Below, in pieces: positions 53,580-62,087 of a stretch of DNA of 64,000 nt; position 1 is the stretch's first letter, and each line of letters begins with the position of its first letter. The stretch lies in the NCBI GenBank assembly GCA_016786495.1, contig JAEUUJ010000027.1:1-64000 (forward strand). Direction: 5' to 3'. A program made the position numbers and the translations under genes. The notes beneath the pieces are model-generated. The model worked only from the letters and a program-made list of their open reading frames with translations, searched no databases and had not been told where the DNA came from. The DNA is from Cyclobacteriaceae bacterium. GTDB lineage: Bacteria > Bacteroidota > Bacteroidia > Cytophagales > Cyclobacteriaceae.

Positions 53580-54809
53580 ATGAGCAACGCAGGGTTTGCG
53601 GGCAATAAAGGCGATAAGGACCGATCCGATTGTTTTGTCGGACTTGAGCTTGCATCATCAGGTGGCATCAGGCTTTCCGTAAAAAGCAAAGTGAAGTCAC
53701 TTTATGGCGGCACCATTGAAAAACTCTGCCACGAAGTCCTGGCTTTTTTTGATGTAAACAATGCCATTGTTACCGTTGAAGATAAAGGTGCGTTGCCGTT
53801 TGTAATGGCTGCCCGCCTGGAAGCGGCAATTAAACGGGTCATCCGAACGGAAAAGGAATTTCTTCCAGAATTGCTTAAAGAAAATCAATATGAGACCGCG
53901 CGCGACCGGCACCGGTTCTCACGACTATATCTGCCGGGCAATACACCAAGCCTGATGATTAACGCAGGTATTCATAAACCGGAAGCCGTGATCCTTGACC
54001 TGGAAGATGCAGTTTCGGTTGACAAGAAAAATGAAGCGAGATTTCTCGTGCGAAACACGCTGCGTGCGCTCGACTTCATGGGAGCGGAGCGCATGGTGAG
54101 AATTAATCAGTTACCGGCAGGATTGAATGACCTGGACTGTATCATTCCGCATCACGTGAATGTTGTATTGATTCCGAAATGTGAGGATGCGCATCAGATT
54201 CACGAGGTTAATAATCATATCCTGGCAATTTATAGTCGAATGAAAGTCAGGCCCGCAGTCTGGCTAATGCCGATCGTTGAAAGTGCATTGGGAATTGTAA
54301 ATGTTTTTGAAATAGCGCGTGCAGCTGACAATGTTATTGCGGTGGCAATCGGTCTGGAGGACTATACCGCTGATCTTGGTGTAGGCCGTACTCCCGAAGG
54401 AACTGAATCGCTTTTTGCGCGAAGCATGTTGGTGAATGCCTGCAAAGCCGCAGGGGTTCAGCCGATTGATTCTGTTTTCTCGGATGTGGGCGACATGGAA
54501 GGATTACGGAAGAATGTTTTGCAGTCGAAAGCGCTGGGTTTCGAAGGAATGGGTTGTATTCATCCGCGCCAGATCAAGATCATTCAGGATGGGTTTGCAC
54601 CGGGTGATCAGGAAATTGACAAGGCGAAAAGAATCGTCATGGCATTTATGGAAGCGACACGAAAAGGGCTGGGCGTTGTATCACTGGGTACAAAAATGAT
54701 TGATGCACCGGTAGTGAAACGCGCCCAGCGCACCATCGACCTGGCAATTTCGCTCGGTACGCTAAATAAGAATTGGAAAGATACTTTTAACGCAGAAGAA
54801 CAGGCATGA
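53580..54809 (+). CDS. citrate lyase acyl carrier (CitD) fused to beta subunit (CitE)
   Basis: A 409-residue fusion. Residues 1-95 resemble CitD, the acyl carrier: DRSDCFVGLELASSGGIRL, then IVTVEDKGALPFVMAARLEA near its end. From about 108 on it is a CitE subunit (RFSRLYLPGNTPSLM, PEAVILDLEDAVSVDKKNEA, VAIGLEDYTADLGVGRT, GCIHPRQIKII). CitE releases acetyl-carrier and oxaloacetate from citryl-carrier. The Ser that carries the prosthetic group in CitD (motif ESxD) has Arg15 in line here, with Ser16 next to it. An in-frame extension to 53499 is inside the transporter gene and is rejected. It overlaps citF by 4 bp. Confidence 0.85.
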   Translation: MSNAGFAGNKGDKDRSDCFVGLELASSGGIRLSVKSKVKSLYGGTIEKLCHEVLAFFDVNNAIVTVEDKGALPFVMAARLEAAIKRVIRTEKEFLPELLKENQYETARDRHRFSRLYLPGNTPSLMINAGIHKPEAVILDLEDAVSVDKKNEARFLVRNTLRALDFMGAERMVRINQLPAGLNDLDCIIPHHVNVVLIPKCEDAHQIHEVNNHILAIYSRMKVRPAVWLMPIVESALGIVNVFEIARAADNVIAVAIGLEDYTADLGVGRTPEGTESLFARSMLVNACKAAGVQPIDSVFSDVGDMEGLRKNVLQSKALGFEGMGCIHPRQIKIIQDGFAPGDQEIDKAKRIVMAFMEATRKGLGVVSLGTKMIDAPVVKRAQRTIDLAISLGTLNKNWKDTFNAEEQA

Positions 54810-56368
54810 GTAAATCTGCAAAGCTGGTAGTAAACGCCATTGGGCGGGCGGTTCCAACGGAAGTGAATGGAAAACCGGCTATCCCTTATAAAGGAGTTGG
54901 TAAGCACAAACCGGATGGTAGAAAACTCGGTCCGCGGATCGCATCCTGTGTTGATTTCCCGGAAGACGGAAACAAACTTGTGTCATCACTACGGGAAGCG
55001 TTGATTAAAAGCGGACTAAAAGACGGAATGACGATCTCCACGCATCACCATTTTCGCAATGGAGATTTAATTGCTGTGCAGATTTTTGATATCGCAAAAG
55101 AACTGGGTTTGAAAAACCTGGTTTGGTTCCCCTCTGCATCGTTTGAGTGTCATGCACCGTTAACAAAGTATCTCGAAGACGGGACCATTCATCACATCGA
55201 AGGAAGTATGAACGGTCAGTTAGGCAGGTTTACCTCGGAAGGAAAAATGAAAGGGGTGGGGGTGTTGCGTTCGCATGGCGGACGGTACCAGGCCGTTCAG
55301 GATGGTGAAGTAGAAATTGACATTGCTGTTATCGCAGCTCCAACGGCCGATTTTTTTGGCAACGCAAACGGAGTCGATGGGCCCGCTGCATGCGGCTTGC
55401 TGGGTTTTGCGCTTGCTGATTCGCAGTATGCGGATAAAGTAATCGTAGTGACTGATAATCTCGTAACGTTTCCATGTGTGCCGTGGCAGATCCAGGGAAA
55501 TTATGTTGATTATGTTGTGAAGGTAGAGCAGGTTGGAATTCCTTCTAAGATCGTTTCCGGCACAACAGAAATTACTAAAAGTCCGGACCGGTTACTGCTG
55601 GCCGAAATGACCGCCAGGTTTTGTGAGCACGCAGGAATCATCCGGGACGGTTTTTCTTTTCAGGCAGGAGCAGGCGGTACTGCACTCTCGATTGGAATCT
55701 ACTTCGCAGAAATGCTCCGGGCAAAAGGCATGAAAGCGCGTTTTGCACGGGGCGGAAGCAACAAGTACCTCGTGAACATGCTTGAGGAAGGATTGGTCGA
55801 TTACATTCTCGACGGACAGACGTTCGATCTGGAAGGTGTAAAATCAATGCGCGAAAATCCGAATCACGTTAATACCAGTCCGTTTACGAGTTACAATTAC
55901 CACGGCAAGGGAAATTTTGCCTCCATGCTGGATGTAGTGATTCTTGGAGCTACCGAAGTGGATGTGAATTTTAATGCGAACGTGGTTACGCATTCCGATG
56001 GGTTGTTGCTGCACGGCATTGGCGGCTGGCAGAATTGTTTGTTTGCAAAGTGTACAATCCTTCCGGTGCCGTTATTCCGTGATCGCATTCCGGTTATTCG
56101 GGATGAAGTGACAACGCTTTGCGGGCCGGGCGAATTGATCGATGTAATTGTTACCGAGCGTGGTATTGCCATTAATCCGTTGCGCACGGATTTGATTGAC
56201 CGTGTTAAGGATAGCGGCCTGCCGGTTAAAACCATACGTCAGTTAAAAGCCGAAGCGGAGAAGATTTGCGGAGTTCCTGCAAAACAAAAGTTCGAAAAAG
56301 AAATAGTCGCTGTGGTTAAATGGGTTGACGGCACCGTGCTGGATACGGTTTATAAAGTGTCGTCATAA
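54806..56368 (+). CDS. citF: citrate lyase alpha subunit (citrate:acetyl-ACP transferase)
   Basis: A 520-residue CitF. Typical lines are KDGMTISTHHHFRNGDLIAV, VWFPSASFECHAPLTKYL, GPAACGLLGFALADSQYADK, FQAGAGGTALSIGIYFAEML and the C-terminal VIVTERGIAINPLRTDLID. It exchanges acetyl for citryl on the carrier domain. It overlaps the citDE gene by 4 bp, so the complex is made from one transcript. A clean terminator follows. No citC (activating ligase), citX or citG gene for making the prosthetic group lies in this window. Confidence 0.93.
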   Translation: MSKSAKLVVNAIGRAVPTEVNGKPAIPYKGVGKHKPDGRKLGPRIASCVDFPEDGNKLVSSLREALIKSGLKDGMTISTHHHFRNGDLIAVQIFDIAKELGLKNLVWFPSASFECHAPLTKYLEDGTIHHIEGSMNGQLGRFTSEGKMKGVGVLRSHGGRYQAVQDGEVEIDIAVIAAPTADFFGNANGVDGPAACGLLGFALADSQYADKVIVVTDNLVTFPCVPWQIQGNYVDYVVKVEQVGIPSKIVSGTTEITKSPDRLLLAEMTARFCEHAGIIRDGFSFQAGAGGTALSIGIYFAEMLRAKGMKARFARGGSNKYLVNMLEEGLVDYILDGQTFDLEGVKSMRENPNHVNTSPFTSYNYHGKGNFASMLDVVILGATEVDVNFNANVVTHSDGLLLHGIGGWQNCLFAKCTILPVPLFRDRIPVIRDEVTTLCGPGELIDVIVTERGIAINPLRTDLIDRVKDSGLPVKTIRQLKAEAEKICGVPAKQKFEKEIVAVVKWVDGTVLDTVYKVSS

Positions 56369-56398
56369 TTTATATCAACGGCAGTTATACATACCCCG

Positions 56399-56424
56399 AA
56401 AGACCACATCTTGTGGTCTTTTTT
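56399..56424 (+). terminator. Rho-independent terminator of the citrate operon
   Basis: AAAGACCACA pairs perfectly with TGTGGTCTTT around a TCT loop, followed by TTT. It lies 31 bp after the citF stop. Confidence 0.9.
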
Positions 56425-56670
56425 AGTTTAGAAATCCTTCTATTTCCGGCTATGCGAGTTGAATTCATGCAATCTCCCCACGGGATGCAACAACCGTTTC
56501 CGGGAATTTGAGAAAACAGAATTGTGCAGATTGATGTTGTGGTGTAGATATGAAAATTATGACCTTATTAATATGTATAAGATTGATTATCAATTAATTA
56601 AATTGATTTACTAGTTTTTGTGATTACCATAATGATTCATTTTTTGAAGAATTCAATCGTTTGAAGTGCC

Positions 56671-56678
56671 TACGTTTG
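56671..56678 (+). promoter_or_regulatory. candidate -7 element (TACGTTTG) of the ribokinase-SusCD operon
   Basis: An exact TAnnTTTG match 21 bp before the rbsK ATG, with TTTG at 56643-56646 (24 bp upstream, slightly long). Apart from this and the terminator, the 330-bp gap 56369-56698 is AT-rich and holds no gene. Confidence 0.45.
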
Positions 56679-56698
56679 AAACACCTATACCAGAGTTT

Positions 56699-57619
56699 AT
56701 GAAAAAAATCATTGTAATCGGAAGCTGTAACACCGACATGGTGATCAAAACCGATCGGCTTCCAACGCCGGGCGAAACCGTGTTGGGCGGCACTTTTCTG
56801 ATGAACGCAGGCGGCAAGGGAGCAAACCAGGCAGTCACCGCTGCACGGCAGGGCGGAAAAGTAACGTTCATCTCAAAAACAGGAAACGATGTTTTCGGCA
56901 AGCAGTCGGTTGAACTCTACAACTCCGAAGGAATCAATACGGATTATATTTTCTCCGATGCAAAAAACCCTTCCGGTGTTGCGCTGATTACGGTCGACTC
57001 ACATGGTGAAAACTGTATTGTGGTTGCTTCGGGTGCGAATGGAAGTTTGTCACCCGCCGATATCGAAAGCGCGAAGGGAGAAATTGAAACCGGCAATTTC
57101 GTATTGATGCAACTGGAGATTCCGATTGAAACGGTTGAGTATGCCGCTGAATTGGCAAGCAAAAAAGGCATTCCGGTTATTCTGAATCCGGCACCTGCCC
57201 GAACACTGTCGGAGAAATTGTTGAAGTGTTTATACGTCATCACGCCCAATGAACATGAAGCTGAAATGCTTTCCGGGATCAAAGTTACCGACTGGAACAG
57301 TGCCCGCAAGGCTGCCGACATCATCAGCGACAAAGGTGTCGATAATGTAGTGATCACGATGGGTGCCCAAGGCGCCTTCATCAAAGAGAAGAATTCGTAC
57401 CACACCGTTGACGCGACCAAAGTGATTGCGGTTGATACAACGGCTGCGGGTGACTCTTTCAGCGGTGCGTTTTGTGTAGGACTCGCGGAAGGTAAAAACA
57501 TTCTCGAGGCTGTGAAGACTGCTACACGGGTAGCAGCCATAACCGTTACGCGCATGGGCGCACAATCTTCTATTCCATTCCGGAATGAGCTTGCATTGTT
57601 AGAAGTTGAAAAAGGGTAA
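56699..57619 (+). CDS. rbsK: ribokinase
   Basis: A 306-residue PfkB-family sugar kinase phosphorylating ribose at O5. The ATG at 56699 gives the usual start MKKIIVIGSCNTDMVIKTDR. The substrate/ATP motifs are LMNAGGKGANQAVTAARQGG and, near the end, DTTAAGDSFSGAFCVGLAEG with the catalytic Asp. A GTG 33 bp upstream would add 11 residues and is unlikely. It leads an operon with SusC, SusD and an ADP-ribosylglycohydrolase, so the whole locus likely scavenges ribose from nucleosides or ADP-ribose. Confidence 0.93.
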   Translation: MKKIIVIGSCNTDMVIKTDRLPTPGETVLGGTFLMNAGGKGANQAVTAARQGGKVTFISKTGNDVFGKQSVELYNSEGINTDYIFSDAKNPSGVALITVDSHGENCIVVASGANGSLSPADIESAKGEIETGNFVLMQLEIPIETVEYAAELASKKGIPVILNPAPARTLSEKLLKCLYVITPNEHEAEMLSGIKVTDWNSARKAADIISDKGVDNVVITMGAQGAFIKEKNSYHTVDATKVIAVDTTAAGDSFSGAFCVGLAEGKNILEAVKTATRVAAITVTRMGAQSSIPFRNELALLEVEKG

Positions 57620-57621
57620 TC

Positions 57622-60573
57622 ATGAAAAATAACCTCCATGCTATGAAAAACATGTTACGGACTTTTGTCGCAGTTGCGTTGCTTCTTTGCGTGAACGCAG
57701 CGTATGCGCAAACCCGGATTACCGGAACTGTGAAGGACACCTCCGGTCAGGGTCTTCCGGGTGTTAGCGTTACGGTCAAGGGAACAACGTCGGGCGTTAT
57801 CACGGATGCAGACGGAACATTTTCGGTCACGGCTGCAGAGGGATCGGTGTTGATCTTCTCGTTTATCGGGTACGAAAGCGTGGAACGTACAGTGTCCGGT
57901 GCGTCACCTGTTGACGTAACGCTGACAGAATCGGTAACGCTGCTGGATGAAGTGGTGATGATCGGTTATGGAACGACAACCAAAAAGGAGTTAACAGGTG
58001 CTGTAACTTCGATTAAGGCAAAAGATTTTAATACCGGAAGTTTTAATGACCCGATGGGTCTTGTGCAAGGCAAGGTAGCAGGTTTACTAATTTCCAAACC
58101 AGATGGTGCTGATCCGCTGGCTGGATATCAGATTCTTCTCCGTGGAGCAAACACCCTTACCTCCGGGCAGCAGCCGCTCGTAATCATTGACGGTGTAATC
58201 GGTGCTGATCTTAACAACCTCAACTTTCAGGATGTTGAGACATTCGATGTACTGAAAGATGGTTCAGCGGCAGCAATCTATGGAACACGGGGAACAAACG
58301 GTGTAATCATCATCACCACGAAAGGCGCGCGGCAGGGAAAAGGAACATTTGAGTATTCGGTACAGGGATCTACGCAACTGGCACCCCGATCGGTAAAAAA
58401 CCTCAGTGCATCAGAGTTTAAATATGCGGTTGAACACTATCCCGTGAGTGCAGGGCCTTCGGTTTTGTTGGGAAGCAAGACCGACTGGTTTGATGAAATC
58501 ACGCGTGATAACCCGGTAAGTTATCAGCAGAACCTCGCGCTTTCCGGGGGAACGGAAACGTTCTCCCATCGCACATCGGTAACGCATAGTACTGAAAACG
58601 GGTTACTGGCCAACAACCAGATGGAGCGCCTGCTGGTTAAGTCAAACATTAAACAAAAAGTGTTGCAGGAAAAGCTGACGCTTGATTTCAATATTATTAA
58701 TAACGTCTCCAAGTACAAGCCGGCCAATTATGAGATTTTCCGGCAAGCCTTTATTCAAAATCCCACGCAACCGGTTTACGATGATTCCGACCCAAGAACG
58801 GGAGGATATTATTACGATGATGAGCTCGACTATCGCAATCCGGTGGCCATGCTGAATGAACGCAAACGCGATGGGAAAACCAACAACATGGTATTGAACA
58901 TGCGTGCAACGCTCCAGATCACGGATAATCTTTCGTGGGATAATTTTATTTCTACCCAAAAGTCTGAGTGGGAAGAAAATTCTTATAAAACACAGTTCTA
59001 TCCTTCGCTGGTGGGGACCAACACAACACCGGGTGTGGCAGGGGAAGCGGAAATTTCGAATGGCCGCAACAGCAATTCACAGGTTGAAAGTGTTTTGAAT
59101 TACGGTACCTCGTTTGGTGATCATAACCTCCAGTTGATTGCAGGGTATAGTTTTCAGGAGTTTTCAGAGAATAGTTCCTATGTCGGCAACTCGAACTTCG
59201 ATACCGACGTGTACGGCTATAACAATATTGGTGCGGGATCATATTTCTATCAGGGAAAAGGCTACCTGGGTTCATACAAAGAATCCAGTCGACTGATTGC
59301 CACATTTGCCAGGGGTACGTACAATTTTAAAGAGCGCTATCTCCTATCGGCATCGTTGCGCAGGGAAGGATCATCAAAGTTTGGGGATAATCACAAATGG
59401 GGTCTTTTTCCGGCGGTGAGTCTGGGCTGGAGAATACATGAAGAGAATTTTCTCTCGGAAGTTTCATGGATTGATGAGCTTAAGATCCGTGCCGGCTTCG
59501 GAGTAACCGGAAACCAGGATTTCAGTCCGTATAAATCGCGCATCCTCCTTGCGCGAAGCGGAAGCTTATATTATAACGAGCAATGGATCAACGCGTTTGA
59601 GCCATCGCAAAATCCAAACCCGGATTTACGTTGGGAAAAGAAGAAAGAACTGAATATCGGTGCTGACTTCGGTCTGTTCAACAACAAGCTAAGCGGTAGT
59701 CTCGAGTACTACATGCGAAAAACGGTTGACTTGTTGTGGACGTTCCAGGTATCCACGCCACCGTATCTTTATAAGGAGTTGTTTGCCAATGTTGGAACCA
59801 TCAGCAACCAGGGTATTGAGTTGACGCTGAATGCGCAGGTGATGAAGAAAGGATCTTTCCAATGGGGAATGATTTTTACAGCAAGTCATAACAAAAACAA
59901 ACTCAATAAACTTTCCAATGCTGAGTTTACGCAAAAGTCGTACGAAGTAGGTTTCCTGGGTGGAACCATTACGGCCAATACACAACGTATTGAAGAGGGT
60001 AAACCGTTAGGAACATTTTACGGACCCGTTTGGCTTGGGGTAAAAGATGGCCGGGATGTGTTTAAGAATCAGAATCCGGTGGGCGAGGTAGATCGTGAGG
60101 ATTGGGAGGATATCGGCAACGCGAATCCGTTTGCCTTTCTCGGCTGGACGAACAGCTTCAATTATAAAAACTGGGGTCTGCGATTTGCTTTCCGTGCAGG
60201 CCTGGGGGGCAAAGTTTTGAATTCTTACCGACTGTATTACGAGAGCTGGAAGAGCTTGTCGATCCGCAACATCGTTCATACACAATATGAGAACCCCGAG
60301 TTTACCGCTGCGATCACCTATTCATCCAAGTATGTGGAGGATGCAACCTTCCTGAAACTCGACAACATAGCCCTTAACTACAATTTCAATCTGCAGTCAA
60401 AACTTATCTCGCGACTGAATGTGTTTGCATCAGCCCAGAATGTTTTCTGGCTCACGAAATACAAAGGCATTGATCCCGAAGTAAACCTGGGCGGACTTGA
60501 GCCCGGAATCGACCGGTTGTCGTATTACCCGCGCTCTACATCAGTGACCATCGGTTTAAATGCAGCTTTCTAA
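57622..60573 (+). CDS. SusC/RagA family TonB-linked outer-membrane transporter
   Basis: A 983-residue SusC-type receptor. The signal peptide (FVAVALLLCVNAAYAQ) is followed by a carboxypeptidase-like domain (QGLPGVSVTVKGTTSGVIT), the SusC signature VVMIGYGTTTKKELTGAVTS, and the plug motif DVLKDGSAAAIYGTRGTNGV. The barrel runs to YPRSTSVTIGLNAAF with the terminal Phe. It starts 2 bp after the ribokinase gene. With the SusD gene it forms the uptake pair; the neighbours suggest a ribose-containing substrate. Confidence 0.95.
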   Translation: MKNNLHAMKNMLRTFVAVALLLCVNAAYAQTRITGTVKDTSGQGLPGVSVTVKGTTSGVITDADGTFSVTAAEGSVLIFSFIGYESVERTVSGASPVDVTLTESVTLLDEVVMIGYGTTTKKELTGAVTSIKAKDFNTGSFNDPMGLVQGKVAGLLISKPDGADPLAGYQILLRGANTLTSGQQPLVIIDGVIGADLNNLNFQDVETFDVLKDGSAAAIYGTRGTNGVIIITTKGARQGKGTFEYSVQGSTQLAPRSVKNLSASEFKYAVEHYPVSAGPSVLLGSKTDWFDEITRDNPVSYQQNLALSGGTETFSHRTSVTHSTENGLLANNQMERLLVKSNIKQKVLQEKLTLDFNIINNVSKYKPANYEIFRQAFIQNPTQPVYDDSDPRTGGYYYDDELDYRNPVAMLNERKRDGKTNNMVLNMRATLQITDNLSWDNFISTQKSEWEENSYKTQFYPSLVGTNTTPGVAGEAEISNGRNSNSQVESVLNYGTSFGDHNLQLIAGYSFQEFSENSSYVGNSNFDTDVYGYNNIGAGSYFYQGKGYLGSYKESSRLIATFARGTYNFKERYLLSASLRREGSSKFGDNHKWGLFPAVSLGWRIHEENFLSEVSWIDELKIRAGFGVTGNQDFSPYKSRILLARSGSLYYNEQWINAFEPSQNPNPDLRWEKKKELNIGADFGLFNNKLSGSLEYYMRKTVDLLWTFQVSTPPYLYKELFANVGTISNQGIELTLNAQVMKKGSFQWGMIFTASHNKNKLNKLSNAEFTQKSYEVGFLGGTITANTQRIEEGKPLGTFYGPVWLGVKDGRDVFKNQNPVGEVDREDWEDIGNANPFAFLGWTNSFNYKNWGLRFAFRAGLGGKVLNSYRLYYESWKSLSIRNIVHTQYENPEFTAAITYSSKYVEDATFLKLDNIALNYNFNLQSKLISRLNVFASAQNVFWLTKYKGIDPEVNLGGLEPGIDRLSYYPRSTSVTIGLNAAF

Positions 60574-60582
60574 CTTTTAAAG

Positions 60583-62085
60583 ATGAGCAACATGAAAAAG
60601 TATATAACACTCGTAACAGTTGGTCTGCTCTTCGTAACAACATCATGTTTCGATTTGTCGGAGCACATTTATTCCAACATACCGGCTGAAAATTTCTTTC
60701 AAACGGAAAAGGATGTAATTGCGTATGCAGGCCGTGCGTATGTGAAGCTTCAGCCTTTTCCGGAAGAGCAGAGGCTTTGGTCGCTGGGCGAGCTCGCGGC
60801 CGATGAACTGGTAATTCCTACCAAGCACAACGGAGAGTGGTATGATCAGGGCCGCTGGGATGATATCCATAAGCTGAACATTGCCCCGAATAATAAGATC
60901 CTGACACAGGCCTGGGACATGGTATTTCAGGGTATATCGGCATGCAATGAAATTCTGAGTGTCATTTCTACCATCAACTTTGATAATAAAGAACGCGTGC
61001 TGGCCGAGATCAAAATTCTCCGTGCCTTCTATTATTACTGGGGTATCGACTACTGGGGTAACATTCCCTTCTCAACGTCATACGGCTCAAAGGAACTTCC
61101 TCCACAGAAAAACCGTGCGTTTGTATATGCATTCATCATGCAGGAGATAGACGAGAATATTGACTTCCTGCAGGAAACGCCAAGCAGCCAGTACTACGGC
61201 CGGGTAACCAAAGCCATGGCATACATGCTGCAGGCCAAGATGTATATGAATGCGCAGGAGTGGATCGGTGAAAATCACTTTGCGGATGCGGTAACTTCGT
61301 GCGATAACATCATTGCCCTCGGAGCGTACGAGATTGAGGATGATTATTTCACAAACTTCAAGATCCATAACGAAGATTCGAAAGAGAATATCTTTGTTAT
61401 CCCGTATCATTCCCAGCTAACAACCGAGCATTTCTACTGGTCGTACCTGACGTTGAATTCAGCCAGCCGGGCTACCATTAACATGACCGGAGTGCCGTGG
61501 GACGGGTTCGTGGTAAATCCGGTGTTCTTCGCGAAGTACGCAACGGAAGATTTGCGCAGAAAGTCGTTCCTCTTTGGTCAGCAATACGATAAGGCCGGTA
61601 ATCCGATCGTCATTGACGGAGTTCCATTTATTTATTCGCCAACCATTGCCAACTACAGTTCACGCGGTGAATGGGAGGGAGCCCGCATTGCAAAATATGA
61701 ATACCAGGAACAACTAAACTACGATGTGAACGACATGGAAAATGATTTCGTGCTGTTCCGGTATGCCGATGTTTTGTACACCAAACTCGAAGCGTTATAT
61801 CGACTGGGGCAGGCAGGAACCTTTATCAGCGATCCGGATCTTCAGAAAATCAGAACGCGCGCGGGCCTGACACCTTACACGGTGGGTGAACTTACTGATA
61901 CCGAGTTGCTGGATGAACTCGGCCGTGAGTTCGCGTTTGAAGGCCATCGCAGGCAGGATATGATTCGTTTCGGAGTTTGGGAAAATGCTGGCTGGAATAA
62001 ACCTTCAACCACACCGAATAAGCGGTTGTTTCCCATTCCGCAAACCGCGATTAACACCAATAACAATCTCATTCAAAATCCTTAG
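60583..62085 (+). CDS. SusD/RagB family surface lipoprotein
   Basis: A 500-residue SusD partner. The lipoprotein signal ends TTSCFDLSEHI with the lipid Cys at about residue 22. Helical TPR-like regions follow (ILRAFYYYWGIDYWGNIPFS), and the C-terminal signature GREFAFEGHRRQDMIRFGVW is typical. It caps the SusC channel and binds the ligand. It lies 9 bp after the SusC gene. The ATG at 60592 is an alternative start. Confidence 0.95.
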   Translation: MSNMKKYITLVTVGLLFVTTSCFDLSEHIYSNIPAENFFQTEKDVIAYAGRAYVKLQPFPEEQRLWSLGELAADELVIPTKHNGEWYDQGRWDDIHKLNIAPNNKILTQAWDMVFQGISACNEILSVISTINFDNKERVLAEIKILRAFYYYWGIDYWGNIPFSTSYGSKELPPQKNRAFVYAFIMQEIDENIDFLQETPSSQYYGRVTKAMAYMLQAKMYMNAQEWIGENHFADAVTSCDNIIALGAYEIEDDYFTNFKIHNEDSKENIFVIPYHSQLTTEHFYWSYLTLNSASRATINMTGVPWDGFVVNPVFFAKYATEDLRRKSFLFGQQYDKAGNPIVIDGVPFIYSPTIANYSSRGEWEGARIAKYEYQEQLNYDVNDMENDFVLFRYADVLYTKLEALYRLGQAGTFISDPDLQKIRTRAGLTPYTVGELTDTELLDELGREFAFEGHRRQDMIRFGVWENAGWNKPSTTPNKRLFPIPQTAINTNNNLIQNP

Positions 62086-62087
62086 TG

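Noticed and set aside
56944..57639. Minus-strand open frame of 231 codons opposite ribokinase
   Set aside because: It is fully antisense to rbsK, has no domain and no start context.
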